Positions 19,227 through 29,040 of a stretch of DNA of 64,000 nt are shown in pieces (within the stretch, counting starts at the first letter, position 1; every line of letters starts with the position of its first letter). The notes under the pieces are model-generated. The model saw only the letters and a program-made list of their open reading frames with translations. It was not told where the DNA came from and ran no database searches. The stretch is taken from positions 186,001 through 250,000 of the forward strand of contig NZ_JARQZP010000003.1 in the NCBI RefSeq assembly GCF_029589055.1. The letters run 5' to 3'. A program made the translations under genes and the position numbers. This DNA is from Vibrio hannami (GTDB lineage: Bacteria; Pseudomonadota; Gammaproteobacteria; Enterobacterales; Vibrionaceae).

Positions 19227-19337
19227 TATTGTATTTCCTGGCCGTCGCTGACTTCTTTTAAATATGAGTACGAAAATCAGCAATAATAGAGATTACACGG
19301 GCCACCCGTGTGTAATGTTTTTATTTCTCAGGAGGTG

Positions 19338-19736
19338 CTAAGCAATAGGAGGGCGAAATGGTGGATTAGTCAGCGCCCAGGAATGTGCGACTGGTTCACT
19401 AGAAATGAGATTTCTTCTATAAGGAGGCTGATAGATTTCTAAGGAATGAGATAGAATCGAGTAGTTTGCTACACCGCTTCCCGCACAGCAACGAAGCTCT
19501 AACGTTATACCTTCAGTCTCACAGCATTGTTCTGAACTGTTTTCGTCAATATGTTTGGTTGGTACGCAGTGAGTGTCATGGTGGTCCATCGCGACTATTG
19601 TTTGGGAAATGCCAGACATTTGAGAATCAACGGTTAATTGCAGCGGCATAAATTGAGCACTAACCGTCATACTGGAGGTTAGCAAAGCTAATACCATTAC
19701 AGTTGTTACCCAATATGTGTGCAATCTTCCGAACAT
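19338..19736 (-). CDS. Secreted Cys/His-containing small protein, function unknown
   Basis: 132 aa. A signal peptide (residues about 8-28) precedes a region with HHDTHCVPTKH, then QCCETEG and LRCCAGSG. Six Cys and several His in 45 residues suggest metal or disulfide chemistry. The pattern is like small proteins that accompany copper-resistance genes, but I do not recognise a named family. It is 111 nt upstream of the cytochrome gene on the same strand and may form one unit with cytochrome, DUF411 and hydrolase genes. Confidence 0.55.
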   Translation of the reverse strand: MFGRLHTYWVTTVMVLALLTSSMTVSAQFMPLQLTVDSQMSGISQTIVAMDHHDTHCVPTKHIDENSSEQCCETEGITLELRCCAGSGVANYSILSHSLEIYQPPYRRNLISSEPVAHSWALTNPPFRPPIA

Positions 19737-19819
19737 TAAACACTCTTATTCTTAAATCTATCAAATCGACTATCTGTCAGTAGCGGAATGCTGTCAAGTA
19801 TGGAGGTCAAAACTCACGA

Positions 19820-20572
19820 CTATTTCAAATCTTCTAGCAGTTGTTCGTATAGTTGATCCTGATAAATATTTGTGACTACAGATTTCAAGCTGTCTTTAAG
19901 GTCTTGGTTCATCCCTTTTCTAACTATTATCCATTGTTCCAGGCCTGATTCTAGGGTGATAAGGTCTCCGAAATCTTCGGGTGTTAGTCCAATTTGCTTT
20001 GCAAAATAATAAAACGCGGGTTCAGATACAACCCCTGCGTCGTAGTTTGGTCGGTGGTGAAGCATTTTTAGCATTTGTTCGTAATTTGGAACATAGGTAA
20101 TAGATTCAGGCACACCTTCAAGCTTGGAATAAGAAGCAAGATCATGGTAGAGGAGGTGAGTATTCTTTAAATCACTTAGGGTTTTAATTCCAGAGTCTTT
20201 CTTTGTTACTACTATTACGTTTACCAGATGTTGAACTGCCAGTTTTTCTCCGGCAGCTAGTATCTCTTTATGAGGCTGAGATGAAATGAGGTCAACGCTT
20301 TCTAACTTAAGCAACTCTGCCATTCGTTTGAACGGCATGATGGTGTTGGTAAACGCTAATCCTGAACGAGCTCCAATCTCGTGGTTCATCGTATAGATTA
20401 ATCCGTGCTGTTTTCCTTCTTCATCAATCCACCCATAAGGCTTCAGATCCATTGTTCCGATAATTAAGTTGTTTCTATGTTCATGGTTATGATCTGCAAA
20501 CGTGCTCGATGGAACCCATATAAGAAGCATTAAACTAATTATTGTTGGTATTATTTCGCGTCGACACATCAA
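19820..20572 (-). CDS. Periplasmic solute-binding protein, family 3
   Basis: 250 aa with a signal peptide (about residues 8-26), followed by the amino-acid-binding-protein fold (IGTMDLKPYGWIDEEGKQHGLIYTMNHEIGARSGL; PFKRMAELLKLESVDLIS; GVVSEPAFYYFAKQIGL). No permease or ATPase genes are adjacent, so it is an orphan binding protein or a ligand sensor for one of the nearby membrane signalling proteins. Ligand unknown. Confidence 0.75.
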   Translation of the reverse strand: MMCRREIIPTIISLMLLIWVPSSTFADHNHEHRNNLIIGTMDLKPYGWIDEEGKQHGLIYTMNHEIGARSGLAFTNTIMPFKRMAELLKLESVDLISSQPHKEILAAGEKLAVQHLVNVIVVTKKDSGIKTLSDLKNTHLLYHDLASYSKLEGVPESITYVPNYEQMLKMLHHRPNYDAGVVSEPAFYYFAKQIGLTPEDFGDLITLESGLEQWIIVRKGMNQDLKDSLKSVVTNIYQDQLYEQLLEDLK

Positions 20573-20748
20573 TAAATCACCCTCAGTTACAGATACAGTC
20601 TAATTATAGAGTGCTAGTACCGCTAAATCCGCTTATAAGTCGGTATTTTGTTTACAACCATTGGGAAAATGGCGGAATTAATTACTAAACAGTATCATGT
20701 GATACTACTATGCTTAAAACCAAAGGGAATTTTGCGCTTAGGTGAGTA

Positions 20749-21390
20749 ATGGAATATTTGCGGGTTAGTACGTTTCTGGTGAACATATTAATATCAGGCT
20801 CATTGTATGCTGAAGTCAAAAACTACTGGCAGTTTGATAGTGATAATAATGGAATAACCATCCATTCCCGTGAACACAAAGAGGGGCTGGTAGAGATTCG
20901 TGTCCGGATGTTTACGCCAACCAGCTACGGCGCTTTCTTAACGTTGTTAGAAGACAGCGAAAATGTGCCTAACTGGATTGATAAAGCGAGTCACAGCAGG
21001 GTTCTAAGGCAGATTTCAGCTACTGAGAATATCGTCTACACGCAGTTTTCTGCCCCTTGGCCAGCGAGAAATAGAGATATGGTGACCTACTCTAAGTATT
21101 GGGTTGATGAATTAGGGTTTAATTTAACGATCACCGATGCGCCTGAATCGGCCCTTACCAAGCAAAAAGGCTACGTCCGCATCCGCTCCGTCAAAGCTAG
21201 CTGGATGCTACAGAAGCTCACCAATGGTACTACCTTAATTGAGTACAAGGCGTTTGCTGATCCGGGAGGTATGTTGCCAAATTGGCTGATTAACAAGCTC
21301 TCCAGACAGGGAGCTCAATCAACATTCGAAGGTTTGCGGGAACAGCTTCCTAAGTACCAAGAGTTCTCTCATCCCCAAATAGAGGAGTAA
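20749..21390 (+). CDS. START-domain lipid-binding-like protein
   Basis: 213 aa with an N-terminal signal or anchor (about 5-22), followed by a START/SRPBCC fold: FDSDNNGITIHSREHKEGLVEIRVRM, NVPNWIDKASHSRVLRQIS, FSAPWPARNRDMVTYSKYW, SWMLQKLTNGTTLIEYKAFADPGGMLPNWLINKLS. Bacterial members are secreted or membrane-associated and may bind lipids or hydrophobic ligands; biological role unknown. It is convergent with cowN, with only 21 nt between the stops. Confidence 0.8.
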   Translation: MEYLRVSTFLVNILISGSLYAEVKNYWQFDSDNNGITIHSREHKEGLVEIRVRMFTPTSYGAFLTLLEDSENVPNWIDKASHSRVLRQISATENIVYTQFSAPWPARNRDMVTYSKYWVDELGFNLTITDAPESALTKQKGYVRIRSVKASWMLQKLTNGTTLIEYKAFADPGGMLPNWLINKLSRQGAQSTFEGLREQLPKYQEFSHPQIEE

Positions 21391-21411
21391 CTATATTCAG
21401 TGAGTTGAGGC

Positions 21412-21696
21412 TTAACAGCATTCTTGTTCAAGTTGATATAACAATGCTAGTGCTGCTTCGTCATTACAATCTTTGAGATACGAATATAATGTATTGATTT
21501 GATTACCTATGAAGTGGAGATTATCGTGCGACATTCGCTGCTGTTCACTTCGTTTTGAAGAAAAGTAATGCTGCCATTTTTCGTGTCCGTTTCCGCATTC
21601 AATATGCTTGTCGAGAATCTCGATGAGCTTGTCGGCATTCTTGTCACAATCTATATCGCAAAATGAAATGTATCGATCCGTTTGAGATTGTTCCAT
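21412..21696 (-). CDS. cowN: CowN, N2-fixation sustaining protein (protects nitrogenase from CO)
   Basis: 94-aa soluble protein matching the CowN family. It has DRYISFCDIDCDKNADKLIEIL at the start, a W...YF core (KWQHYFSSKRSEQQRM), HFIGNQINTLYSYL, and the typical ending LALLYQLEQECC. In Rhodospirillum rubrum and Gluconacetobacter CowN lets nitrogenase work when CO is present. Here it has its own sigma-54 promoter and NifA site, so it should be made together with nitrogenase although it lies 2.8 kb from nifH on the other strand. Recognised from memory of the family; confidence is high because pattern and regulation agree. Confidence 0.88.
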   Translation of the reverse strand: MEQSQTDRYISFCDIDCDKNADKLIEILDKHIECGNGHEKWQHYFSSKRSEQQRMSHDNLHFIGNQINTLYSYLKDCNDEAALALLYQLEQECC

Positions 21697-21731
21697 AACG
21701 TCCTCGGTCCAAAAAATAAAAGAACTAATAA

Positions 21732-21747
21732 GGCAATTAAAGTGCCA
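21732..21747 (-). promoter_or_regulatory. Sigma-54 promoter of cowN
   Basis: On the minus strand the sequence reads TGGCACTTTAATTGCC, a near-perfect -24/-12 element (consensus TGGCAC-N5-TTGCA). It lies about 35 nt upstream of the cowN start, with a NifA site further upstream. Confidence 0.88.
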
Positions 21748-21807
21748 GATATAACATTATGATTTATAGTCAGTTTATAAATGGTCGATGAATGTTTGTC
21801 GGTGAAA

Positions 21808-21823
21808 TGTCGTCAATATGACA
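21808..21823 (-). promoter_or_regulatory. NifA upstream activator site for cowN
   Basis: TGTCGTCAATATGACA fits TGT-N10-ACA exactly and extends as a dyad (AATGTC/GACATT). It lies about 60 bp upstream of the cowN -24/-12 promoter. Confidence 0.82.
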
Positions 21824-21839
21824 TTGACTCGTTGGTTGC

Positions 21840-21875
21840 AAAAAAAGGTTCACCGAGCAACCAGCGAACCTCTTT
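21840..21875 (-). terminator. Terminator downstream of ahpF
   Basis: On the minus strand AGGTTC and GAACCT form the core of a stem, followed by a run of seven T. It lies 25-60 nt after the ahpF stop and separates ahpF from the cowN control region. Confidence 0.7.
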
Positions 21876-21900
21876 CTGTATTTTTTAATGAAGCTTGAAG

Positions 21901-23496
21901 TTAAGCAGTAGCTTCTTCAGCAACTACTGGTGCAGGGTTACGAATTAGGTAATCAAATGCCCCAAGGCTTGCTTTCGCACCTTCACCCATAGCGATGATG
22001 ATCTGCTTGTATGGGACTGTCGTAACATCACCTGCTGCAAAGACACCATTTACTGTTGTACTTCCGTGAGCGTCAACTACGATTTCGCCGCGTGGAGATA
22101 GTTCAACTTTTGAATCTTTCAGCCATTCGCTATTCGGTACCAGACCAATCTGTACAAAGATTCCAGAAAGCTCTATCTGCTTAATTTCATCTGTATTTCT
22201 ATCTTTGTACTCGATTCCAGTTACTCGAGTTCCGTCACCTACCACTTCAGTCGTTTGAGCCATAGTGATGATGTCAATATTTGGCATGCTGTTCGCTTTG
22301 TCGATCAACACCTGATCGGCGCGTAGCGTGTCCATAAACTCTAGTACAGTGACGTGCTCAACAATACCTGCAAGGTCAATAGCCGCTTCAATGCCTGAGT
22401 TACCACCACCGATTACAGCGGTACGTTTGCCTTTAAATAAAGGACCGTCACAGTGAGGGCAGTAAGCAACGCCTTTGTTGCGATACTCTTGCTCACCCGG
22501 AACATTCATCTCACGCCAGCGAGCACCGGTAGAGTTAATTACTGTACGCGCTTTAAGTACAGCGCCACTTTCAAGCTCGACATGAATGTAACCATCATCA
22601 GTGTTTTCTGCATCGATAATGTTGGCAGCTCGCTGCTCAGTGATGATATCAACACCGTATTCCTTCACGTGCTCTTCAAGGCTTGCAACCAGTTTTGGAC
22701 CTGTTGTCTCTTTTACAGAGATAAAGTTTTCAATTGCCATGGTATCCATTACCTGACCACCAAAACGTTCTGCAACAACACCTGTACGAATACCTTTACG
22801 TGCAGCGTAGATAGCGGCTGAAGAGCCAGCAGGGCCACCACCAACAACTAACACATCGAAAGGCTCTTTTTTGCTTAGTTTAGCTTTTTGCTTTTCAACT
22901 GCGCCTGTGTCTACTTTGTTCAGGATTTCAGCCAATGACATACGCCCTTGCCCAAATAGCTCTCCATTAACAAATACGCTTGGTACCGCCATGATATCGC
23001 GCTGTTTTACTTCATCTTGGAATACCGCTCCATCAATCATCGTAGTTTTGATTAGTGGGTTAATCGCAGACATCATGTTGAATGCCTGAACGACTTCCGG
23101 ACAGTTTTGACAAGACAAAGAGATAAATACCTCTACGTTTAGCTCCTGATCTAACTCAGAAATCTGATCGATAACTTCCTGTTCCAGTTTGATCGGGTGA
23201 CCACCCGAATGAAGCAGAGCAAGAACCAGAGAAGTAAATTCATGTCCCATCGGCAAACCAGCGAATTTGATAGAGGTGCCTTTTTCTGGATTAACCACTT
23301 GCATTACTGGTTTTCTTTCACTTGCATTGTCTTCTCTAACAACCTCAATTTTATCATTCAGTGATGCGATATCTTTTGCTAGCGCATCTAGCTTGCTAGC
23401 AGTTTCACTACTATCAAGGCTAAGTACCAATTGGATACCCGTTTTAAGGTTGTCTAAATACGCTTTTAATTGTTGCTTCATTGCTTGATCTAACAT
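21901..23496 (-). CDS. ahpF: Alkyl hydroperoxide reductase subunit F
   Basis: Flavoprotein disulfide reductase that passes electrons from NADH to AhpC, 531 aa from the ATG at 23496 (TAGGT ribosome site; [14 protein letters not shown] is the usual AhpF start). The N-terminal tandem thioredoxin-like domain (about 1-200) has the redox pair [10 protein letters not shown]. The FAD/NAD part (about 210-530) has [19 protein letters not shown], the second redox pair AYCPHCDGP and [17 protein letters not shown]. It is downstream of ahpC (about 150 nt), and the two act together against peroxides. Their position next to nifH may reflect the need to guard nitrogenase, or may be chance. Confidence 0.94.
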   Translation of the reverse strand: MLDQAMKQQLKAYLDNLKTGIQLVLSLDSSETASKLDALAKDIASLNDKIEVVREDNASERKPVMQVVNPEKGTSIKFAGLPMGHEFTSLVLALLHSGGHPIKLEQEVIDQISELDQELNVEVFISLSCQNCPEVVQAFNMMSAINPLIKTTMIDGAVFQDEVKQRDIMAVPSVFVNGELFGQGRMSLAEILNKVDTGAVEKQKAKLSKKEPFDVLVVGGGPAGSSAAIYAARKGIRTGVVAERFGGQVMDTMAIENFISVKETTGPKLVASLEEHVKEYGVDIITEQRAANIIDAENTDDGYIHVELESGAVLKARTVINSTGARWREMNVPGEQEYRNKGVAYCPHCDGPLFKGKRTAVIGGGNSGIEAAIDLAGIVEHVTVLEFMDTLRADQVLIDKANSMPNIDIITMAQTTEVVGDGTRVTGIEYKDRNTDEIKQIELSGIFVQIGLVPNSEWLKDSKVELSPRGEIVVDAHGSTTVNGVFAAGDVTTVPYKQIIIAMGEGAKASLGAFDYLIRNPAPVVAEEATA

Positions 23497-23649
23497 GGCG
23501 TTACCTATCAATTTTTACTGTGGTTCTTACATCAGTGGGATTCAAAAGGGGGTGTAGAAAAAGGGGGTCCACATGATGTTACTGGTTTTGGGGTGTCCCC
23601 CCCACCCATAGGAGCGAGGCAGGGGAGACTGTCGAAGCGTTATTACGGC

Positions 23650-24207
23650 TTAGATCTTGCCAACTAGGTCAAGAGATGGTGCTAGAGTTTCTTCACCTTC
23701 TTTCCACTTAGCTGGGCAAACTTCACCTGGGTTGTTTGCAACGTATTGTGCTGCTTTAACCTTACGCATTAGGTCTTCTGCTTCACGACCGATACCTTCA
23801 GCTGTGATTTCCATCGCCTGGATAACACCTTCTGGGTCGATAAGGAATGTTGCACGGTCTGCAAGGCCTTGGCCTTCACGCATAACACCGAAGTTGTTAG
23901 TGATTGTGCCAGTCTGATCACCTACCATGAAGTAATCGATTTTGCCGATAGTGTCAGAAGTATCGTGCCATGCTTTGTGTGTAAAGTGTGTGTCTGTTGA
24001 AACTGAGTAAACCTCAACACCACGACTCTGAAGTTCTTCATAGTGGTCAGCCAGGTCACCTAGCTCTGTAGGACATACGAAAGTGAAGTCAGCTGGGTAG
24101 AAGAAAAATACTGCCCACTTTCCTAGTACGTCTTGCTCAGTAATTTCTACAAACTCACCTTTTTTGAATGCTGTTGCTGTGAATGGCTTAATAGTCGTGT
24201 TGATCAT
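23650..24207 (-). CDS. ahpC: Alkyl hydroperoxide reductase subunit C (peroxiredoxin)
   Basis: 185-aa 2-Cys peroxiredoxin. The peroxidatic Cys is in the conserved [13 protein letters not shown] and the resolving Cys near the end in [14 protein letters not shown]. Length and both motifs match the AhpC class reduced by AhpF, the next gene on the same strand. It reduces hydrogen and organic peroxides. An OxyR-like site lies 83-119 nt upstream of the start, so peroxide induction is expected, independent of NifA. Confidence 0.95.
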   Translation of the reverse strand: MINTTIKPFTATAFKKGEFVEITEQDVLGKWAVFFFYPADFTFVCPTELGDLADHYEELQSRGVEVYSVSTDTHFTHKAWHDTSDTIGKIDYFMVGDQTGTITNNFGVMREGQGLADRATFLIDPEGVIQAMEITAEGIGREAEDLMRKVKAAQYVANNPGEVCPAKWKEGEETLAPSLDLVGKI

Positions 24208-24289
24208 AACTTTTCTCTCTCAGTTGTTAGTATTTAACGCTTCATTGCGTTGATGGGTCTATCATGCCCCGATGACTGAGATTAGAAAA

Positions 24290-24326
24290 ATCGATTGCTA
24301 CTATAGATTTGATAGGTAAAAGTTAT
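24290..24326 (-). promoter_or_regulatory. OxyR-type binding site upstream of ahpC
   Basis: Four tetranucleotides spaced by 7 nt fit the OxyR consensus ATAG-N7-CTAT-N7-ATAG-N7-CTAT: ATCG (24290), CTAT (24301), ATAG (24312) and TTAT (24323), with two mismatches in total. It lies between ahpC and the NifA site of nifH; the 346 bp between the two genes hold only these control elements. Confidence 0.75.
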
Positions 24327-24389
24327 CTTGATGTCCGTTAACAGAGGATTCTTGCAAGAAAAACAAGTCATATCTTAACAAGACAAGTT

Positions 24390-24405
24390 TGTACATTAGC
24401 TGACA
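24390..24405 (+). promoter_or_regulatory. NifA upstream activator site for nifH
   Basis: TGTACATTAGCTGACA fits TGT-N10-ACA, with flanking TT/AA extending the dyad (TTTGT...ACAAA). It is about 85 bp upstream of the nifH sigma-54 promoter. Confidence 0.82.
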
Positions 24406-24487
24406 AAACCAGTTTGTTTGTTTGGTTTTATTTGTTTGGCTGCTAATTTTATTTCTTTAAATACAGATAGATACGTATAATTTTTGA

Positions 24488-25429
<942 letters not shown>

Positions 25430-25498
25430 GTCCTTACGTCTGGCCTTCGGGCTAGAAAAGATAATGAGCTAAAGCTAGGAAGCAATTTGGAGGCAGCA

Positions 25499-26968
25499 AT
25501 GTCTATGAATAAAGAAGAATCCCAAGCGTTGATCGACGAGGTACTGGAAGTTTATCCGGAAGTCGCGCGTGAAGACCGTGCGAAACACCTTGGCGTCAAT
25601 GATCAAGAGGCGGGTGGTAAATGCATCACCTCAAACCGTAAATCCTTACCGGGTGTAATGACCGTTCGTGGTTGTGCATACGCAGGTTCTAAGGGTGTGG
25701 TATGGGGACCGGTGAAAGATATGATCCATATTTCTCATGGTCCAGTTGGTTGCGGTCAATACTCTCGTGCAGGCCGTCGTAACTACTACACGGGTACAAC
25801 AGGAGTCGATTCATTCGGCACGTTAAACATCACAACCGATTTCCAGGAACGTGATATCGTTTTTGGTGGTGATAAGAAACTTTCTGCGGCTATTGATGAG
25901 CTGGAGATGTTGTTCCCACTATCAAAAGGTATCTCAGTACAGTCTGAGTGTCCGGTTGGTCTGATTGGTGATGATATTGAAGCGGTAGCGAAAATCAAAG
26001 GTGAAGAGATCGGTAAAACGATTGTTCCGGTTCGCTGTGAAGGTTTCCGTGGTGTATCTCAGTCGCTGGGTCACCATATCGCGAACGACACCATCCGTGA
26101 CCATGTTCTCTCTAAATCTGATGAGCGTGAGTTTGAGGCGGGTGATTACGATGTCGCAATCATTGGTGACTACAACATCGGTGGTGATGCATGGTCTTCA
26201 CGTATCATTCTGGAAGATATGGGGCTTAACGTAGTAGCTCAGTGGTCTGGTGACGGTACGCTTCCTGAGATGGAAAACACACCGAAAGTGAAACTGAACC
26301 TGGTTCACTGTTATCGTTCCATGAACTACATCGTACGCCATATGGAAGAAAAACACGGCGTACCTTGGGTGGAATACAACCTGTTTGGTCCAACCAAAAT
26401 CGAAGAGTCAATGCGTAAGATCGCAGGATACTTCGATGACAAGATCAAGGCTCAAACTGAAGAAGTGATTAAGCGCTATAAAGAGCAGTGGCAAGCGGTT
26501 ATCGATAAGTACCGTCCTCGCCTTGAAGGAAAGAGCGTGATGCTTTATGTCGGTGGTCTGCGTCCACGTCACATCATTGGTGCGTATGAAGATCTGGGTA
26601 TGGAAATCGTGGGTGCAGGTTATGAGTTCGCTCACAACGATGACTACGTGAAGACGACCCCGGAAGTGAAAGACGCCACCTTGCTGTTTGATGATGCGAC
26701 CGCTTATGAACTGGAAGAGTTTGTTAAGAAACTAAATCCGGATCTAGTCGGCTCTGGTATCAAAGAGAAGTATGTATTCCAGAAGATGGGTTATCCATTC
26801 CGTCAAATGCACAGCTGGGATTACTCAGGCCCTTACCACGGTGTTGATGGCTTTGCGATCTTTGCTCGTGATATGGATTTGACCATTAACAACCCATGCT
26901 GGACAGCTGTTAAAGCGCCATGGCTAAAAGATGACGCATCAGAAGAAGTTCTGGCGAAGTCTGCTTAA
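25499..26968 (+). CDS. nifD: Nitrogenase MoFe protein alpha chain
   Basis: Alpha subunit of dinitrogenase, 489 aa, which holds FeMo-co and half of each P-cluster. P-cluster Cys are C59, C85 ([10 protein letters not shown]) and C151 ([11 protein letters not shown]). FeMo-co ligands are C271 ([10 protein letters not shown]) and H438 ([14 protein letters not shown]). Gln188 and His192 (GVSQSLGHH), important near the cofactor, are also present. I start at 25499 because GGAGG lies 5 nt upstream; residues before it are non-homologous. It is 70 nt after nifH, in the same operon. All key residues are kept, so it should be functional and of the Mo type. Confidence 0.98.
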   Translation: MSMNKEESQALIDEVLEVYPEVAREDRAKHLGVNDQEAGGKCITSNRKSLPGVMTVRGCAYAGSKGVVWGPVKDMIHISHGPVGCGQYSRAGRRNYYTGTTGVDSFGTLNITTDFQERDIVFGGDKKLSAAIDELEMLFPLSKGISVQSECPVGLIGDDIEAVAKIKGEEIGKTIVPVRCEGFRGVSQSLGHHIANDTIRDHVLSKSDEREFEAGDYDVAIIGDYNIGGDAWSSRIILEDMGLNVVAQWSGDGTLPEMENTPKVKLNLVHCYRSMNYIVRHMEEKHGVPWVEYNLFGPTKIEESMRKIAGYFDDKIKAQTEEVIKRYKEQWQAVIDKYRPRLEGKSVMLYVGGLRPRHIIGAYEDLGMEIVGAGYEFAHNDDYVKTTPEVKDATLLFDDATAYELEEFVKKLNPDLVGSGIKEKYVFQKMGYPFRQMHSWDYSGPYHGVDGFAIFARDMDLTINNPCWTAVKAPWLKDDASEEVLAKSA

Positions 26969-27067
26969 TTTAGCAATGCAATGTGAGATGGATTTTACAT
27001 TAAAGAAAGCCATCAGAAGTTAACCGAACCGGAGTTCACAGATTAGTGGCACGGTAGGAGAATATCT

Positions 27068-28639
27068 ATGAGCCAGAAAATTGATGATATCAAGACTGGT
27101 TATGACTTGTTCAAACAGCCTGAATATCAGGAGATGTTTAAGAGCAAGCGTAATACCCATGAAGATGCGGTTGAAGCTGCAAAGGTAAAAGAGACCTTTG
27201 AGTGGACAACAACCGAAGAATACAAAGAGTTAAACTTTCAACGTAAGCACATTACGATTGACCCTGCTAAGGCGTGTCAACCGCTTGGCGCAGTACTTTG
27301 CTCGCTAGGTTTTGAAAAAACACTACCTTATGTGCATGGTTCACAAGGTTGTGTTGCTTACTTCAGAAGCTACTTTAACCGTCATTTTAAAGAGCCGGTG
27401 GCGTGTGTTTCCGACTCCATGACAGAAGATGCCGCGGTATTCGGTGGTCAGGACAACATGTTCTATGGCTTGCAGAATGCTTACGCACTATACAAACCAG
27501 AAGTGATTGCGATTTCTACAACTTGTATGGCAGAGGTTATCGGTGATGACTTGAACGCCTTTACCGGAAACGCAAAAGCGGGCGGTTATCTTCCTGAAGA
27601 CGTACCAACCCCTCACGCAAACACTCCGAGTTTCGTGGGTAGTCATCTGACAGGTTGGGACAACATGTTTGAAGGCTTCCTTGGTTACTTTACTCGTAGC
27701 GACATGGAAGGTAAGGAAGTAGGTAGCAACGGCAAGATCAATATCGTTCCTGGGTTTGAAACATATCTTGGTAACTATCGCGTAATTCAGCGTATGTTGG
27801 ATGATATGGGTATTGAATATTCATACCTGTGTGACCCATCAGAAGTGCTGGATACACCGGCTGATGGTGAATACCGCATGTACTCAGGTGGTACGCCAAT
27901 CGACGCGATTAAAGACGCGCCAAATGCGAAAGCCACCGTCCTGCTTCAACCACAGCATCTGATTAAAACGAAGAAATTCGTCTCAGGTACATGGAAACAG
28001 GAAGTGCCTGAACTAGAGATCCCTATGGGTCTAGAGTGGACGGATAACTTTGTCATGAAGATGGCTGAGCTGGCAGGTACAGAGATCCCTGAAGTGATCA
28101 CTAAAGAACGTGGTCGTCTGGTGGACATGATGACCGACTCCCATTCATGGTTACACGGTGTGTCTATTTCTCTCTACGGGGATCCGGATTACTTACTAGG
28201 CATGTGTAAGTTCCTGACAGAGCTGGGTTGTGAAATCAAACATGTGCTTTGTAACAATGGTAACAAACGCTGGCGTAAGAAGATGGAAGCGCAGATGGCG
28301 GAGTCTCCATATAGTGAAAACGCTGAGATTCACGTAGGTAAAGACTTGTGGCACTTCCGTTCACTGGTACTAACAGACAAACCTGATCTGATGATTGGTA
28401 ACTCGTACGGTAAGTTTATTGAACGTGATACCAAGGCAAAAGGTGCAGAGTTTGAGGTTCCGTTAGTTCGTATTGGTTTCCCTATCTTTGACCGTCACCA
28501 CCTGCATCGCAGCACCACTCTTGGGTACGAAGGTGCTATGTACATCTTGACTACTCTGGTCAATGAAGTGCTGGCTAAGCTGGATCGTGACACGAGCGAT
28601 TTAGGTAAAACAGACTTTGGCTTCGACCTTGTTCGATAG
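27068..28639 (+). CDS. nifK: Nitrogenase MoFe protein beta chain
   Basis: Beta subunit of dinitrogenase, 523 aa, the usual length for the longer gamma-proteobacterial NifK. P-cluster Cys are C70 (KACQPLGAV), C95 (VHGSQGCVAYF) and C153 (STTCMAEVIGDD), at the same positions as in Azotobacter. The N-terminal extension of about 50 residues, which wraps the alpha subunit, is present. It is separated from nifD by 99 nt with its own ribosome site (GGAGAATATCT). After its stop lie a hairpin and a REP-like repeat before nifT. Confidence 0.98.
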   Translation: MSQKIDDIKTGYDLFKQPEYQEMFKSKRNTHEDAVEAAKVKETFEWTTTEEYKELNFQRKHITIDPAKACQPLGAVLCSLGFEKTLPYVHGSQGCVAYFRSYFNRHFKEPVACVSDSMTEDAAVFGGQDNMFYGLQNAYALYKPEVIAISTTCMAEVIGDDLNAFTGNAKAGGYLPEDVPTPHANTPSFVGSHLTGWDNMFEGFLGYFTRSDMEGKEVGSNGKINIVPGFETYLGNYRVIQRMLDDMGIEYSYLCDPSEVLDTPADGEYRMYSGGTPIDAIKDAPNAKATVLLQPQHLIKTKKFVSGTWKQEVPELEIPMGLEWTDNFVMKMAELAGTEIPEVITKERGRLVDMMTDSHSWLHGVSISLYGDPDYLLGMCKFLTELGCEIKHVLCNNGNKRWRKKMEAQMAESPYSENAEIHVGKDLWHFRSLVLTDKPDLMIGNSYGKFIERDTKAKGAEFEVPLVRIGFPIFDRHHLHRSTTLGYEGAMYILTTLVNEVLAKLDRDTSDLGKTDFGFDLVR

Positions 28640-28643
28640 ATAA

Positions 28644-28673
28644 ATAAGCCGACAGCGAAAGCTGTTGGCTTAT
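28644..28673 (+). terminator. Hairpin after nifK
   Basis: ATAAGCCGACAGC and GCTGTTGGCTTAT pair around a GAAA loop, a 13-bp stem with one G-U pair. There is no T run, so it more likely blocks 3' exonucleases and raises the level of nifHDK mRNA over nifTY than stops all transcription. Confidence 0.65.
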
Positions 28674-28674
28674 C

Positions 28675-28749
28675 GTCATTCCCGCGCAGGCGGGAATCTA
28701 AGAAGCAATAAGATTCCTGCCTTCGCAGGCGTGCGGCTAGTGGAATGAC
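28675..28749. repeat. REP/MITE-like 75-bp palindromic element in the nifK-nifT gap
   Basis: The element is bounded by inverted ends GTCATTCC (28675-28682) and GGAATGAC (28742-28749). It contains two small hairpins (CCCGCGCAGGCGGG and CCTGCCTTCGCAGG). The form CGTCATTCCCGC...GCGGGAATC is a common dispersed intergenic repeat in Vibrio genomes. A related half element occurs at 30055-30080. Confidence 0.72.
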
Positions 28750-28806
28750 AGTCTTTGGTTCTGTGAATCGCGGTCTGTCTGGAAACAGTTAACCGAGGAA
28801 AACACT

Positions 28807-29025
28807 ATGGCAAATGTAATGATTCAGTACAACGAGGAAGGTAACCTCTCTTTGTATTTACCGAAAAAGGATTCTGAAGAAGTAATCACTCACTTTGAGT
28901 TTGACGAAGAGGATAAATGGGGAGGAGAAGTTCACCTCCCTAGTGGTGCCATTTACTACATAGAACCCATATCGAAACCTCGTCTTCCCATCACTATCAG
29001 AGCAAGGCGACTTCAGGCGGCATAA
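28807..29025 (+). CDS. nifT: NifT/FixU family protein
   Basis: 72 aa, the usual size of NifT. It begins MANVMIQYNEEGNLSLYLPKKDSEE and has the conserved EEDKWGGEVHLPSGAIYYIEP. NifT is a small nif-specific protein of unclear function, dispensable in Klebsiella. It follows nifK by 167 nt with a REP element between, and precedes nifY by 15 nt. No separate promoter was found, so read-through from nifH is expected. Confidence 0.92.
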   Translation: MANVMIQYNEEGNLSLYLPKKDSEEVITHFEFDEEDKWGGEVHLPSGAIYYIEPISKPRLPITIRARRLQAA

Positions 29026-29040
29026 TAAGGAGTTAAGCGT

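Noticed and set aside
19490..19660. Plus-strand frame over the Cys-rich secreted gene
   Set aside because: It has no ribosome site or family pattern; the minus-strand gene with a signal peptide explains the region.
23512..23649. G/C-rich runs (GGGGG, CCCCCCC) between ahpF and ahpC as a functional element
   Set aside because: No symmetrical stem or known motif could be made out; only short homopolymers are seen.
28675..28749. Repeats near nifK taken as a CRISPR or insertion-sequence end
   Set aside because: There is no array of spaced repeats and no transposase; the structure is a single REP-like palindrome.
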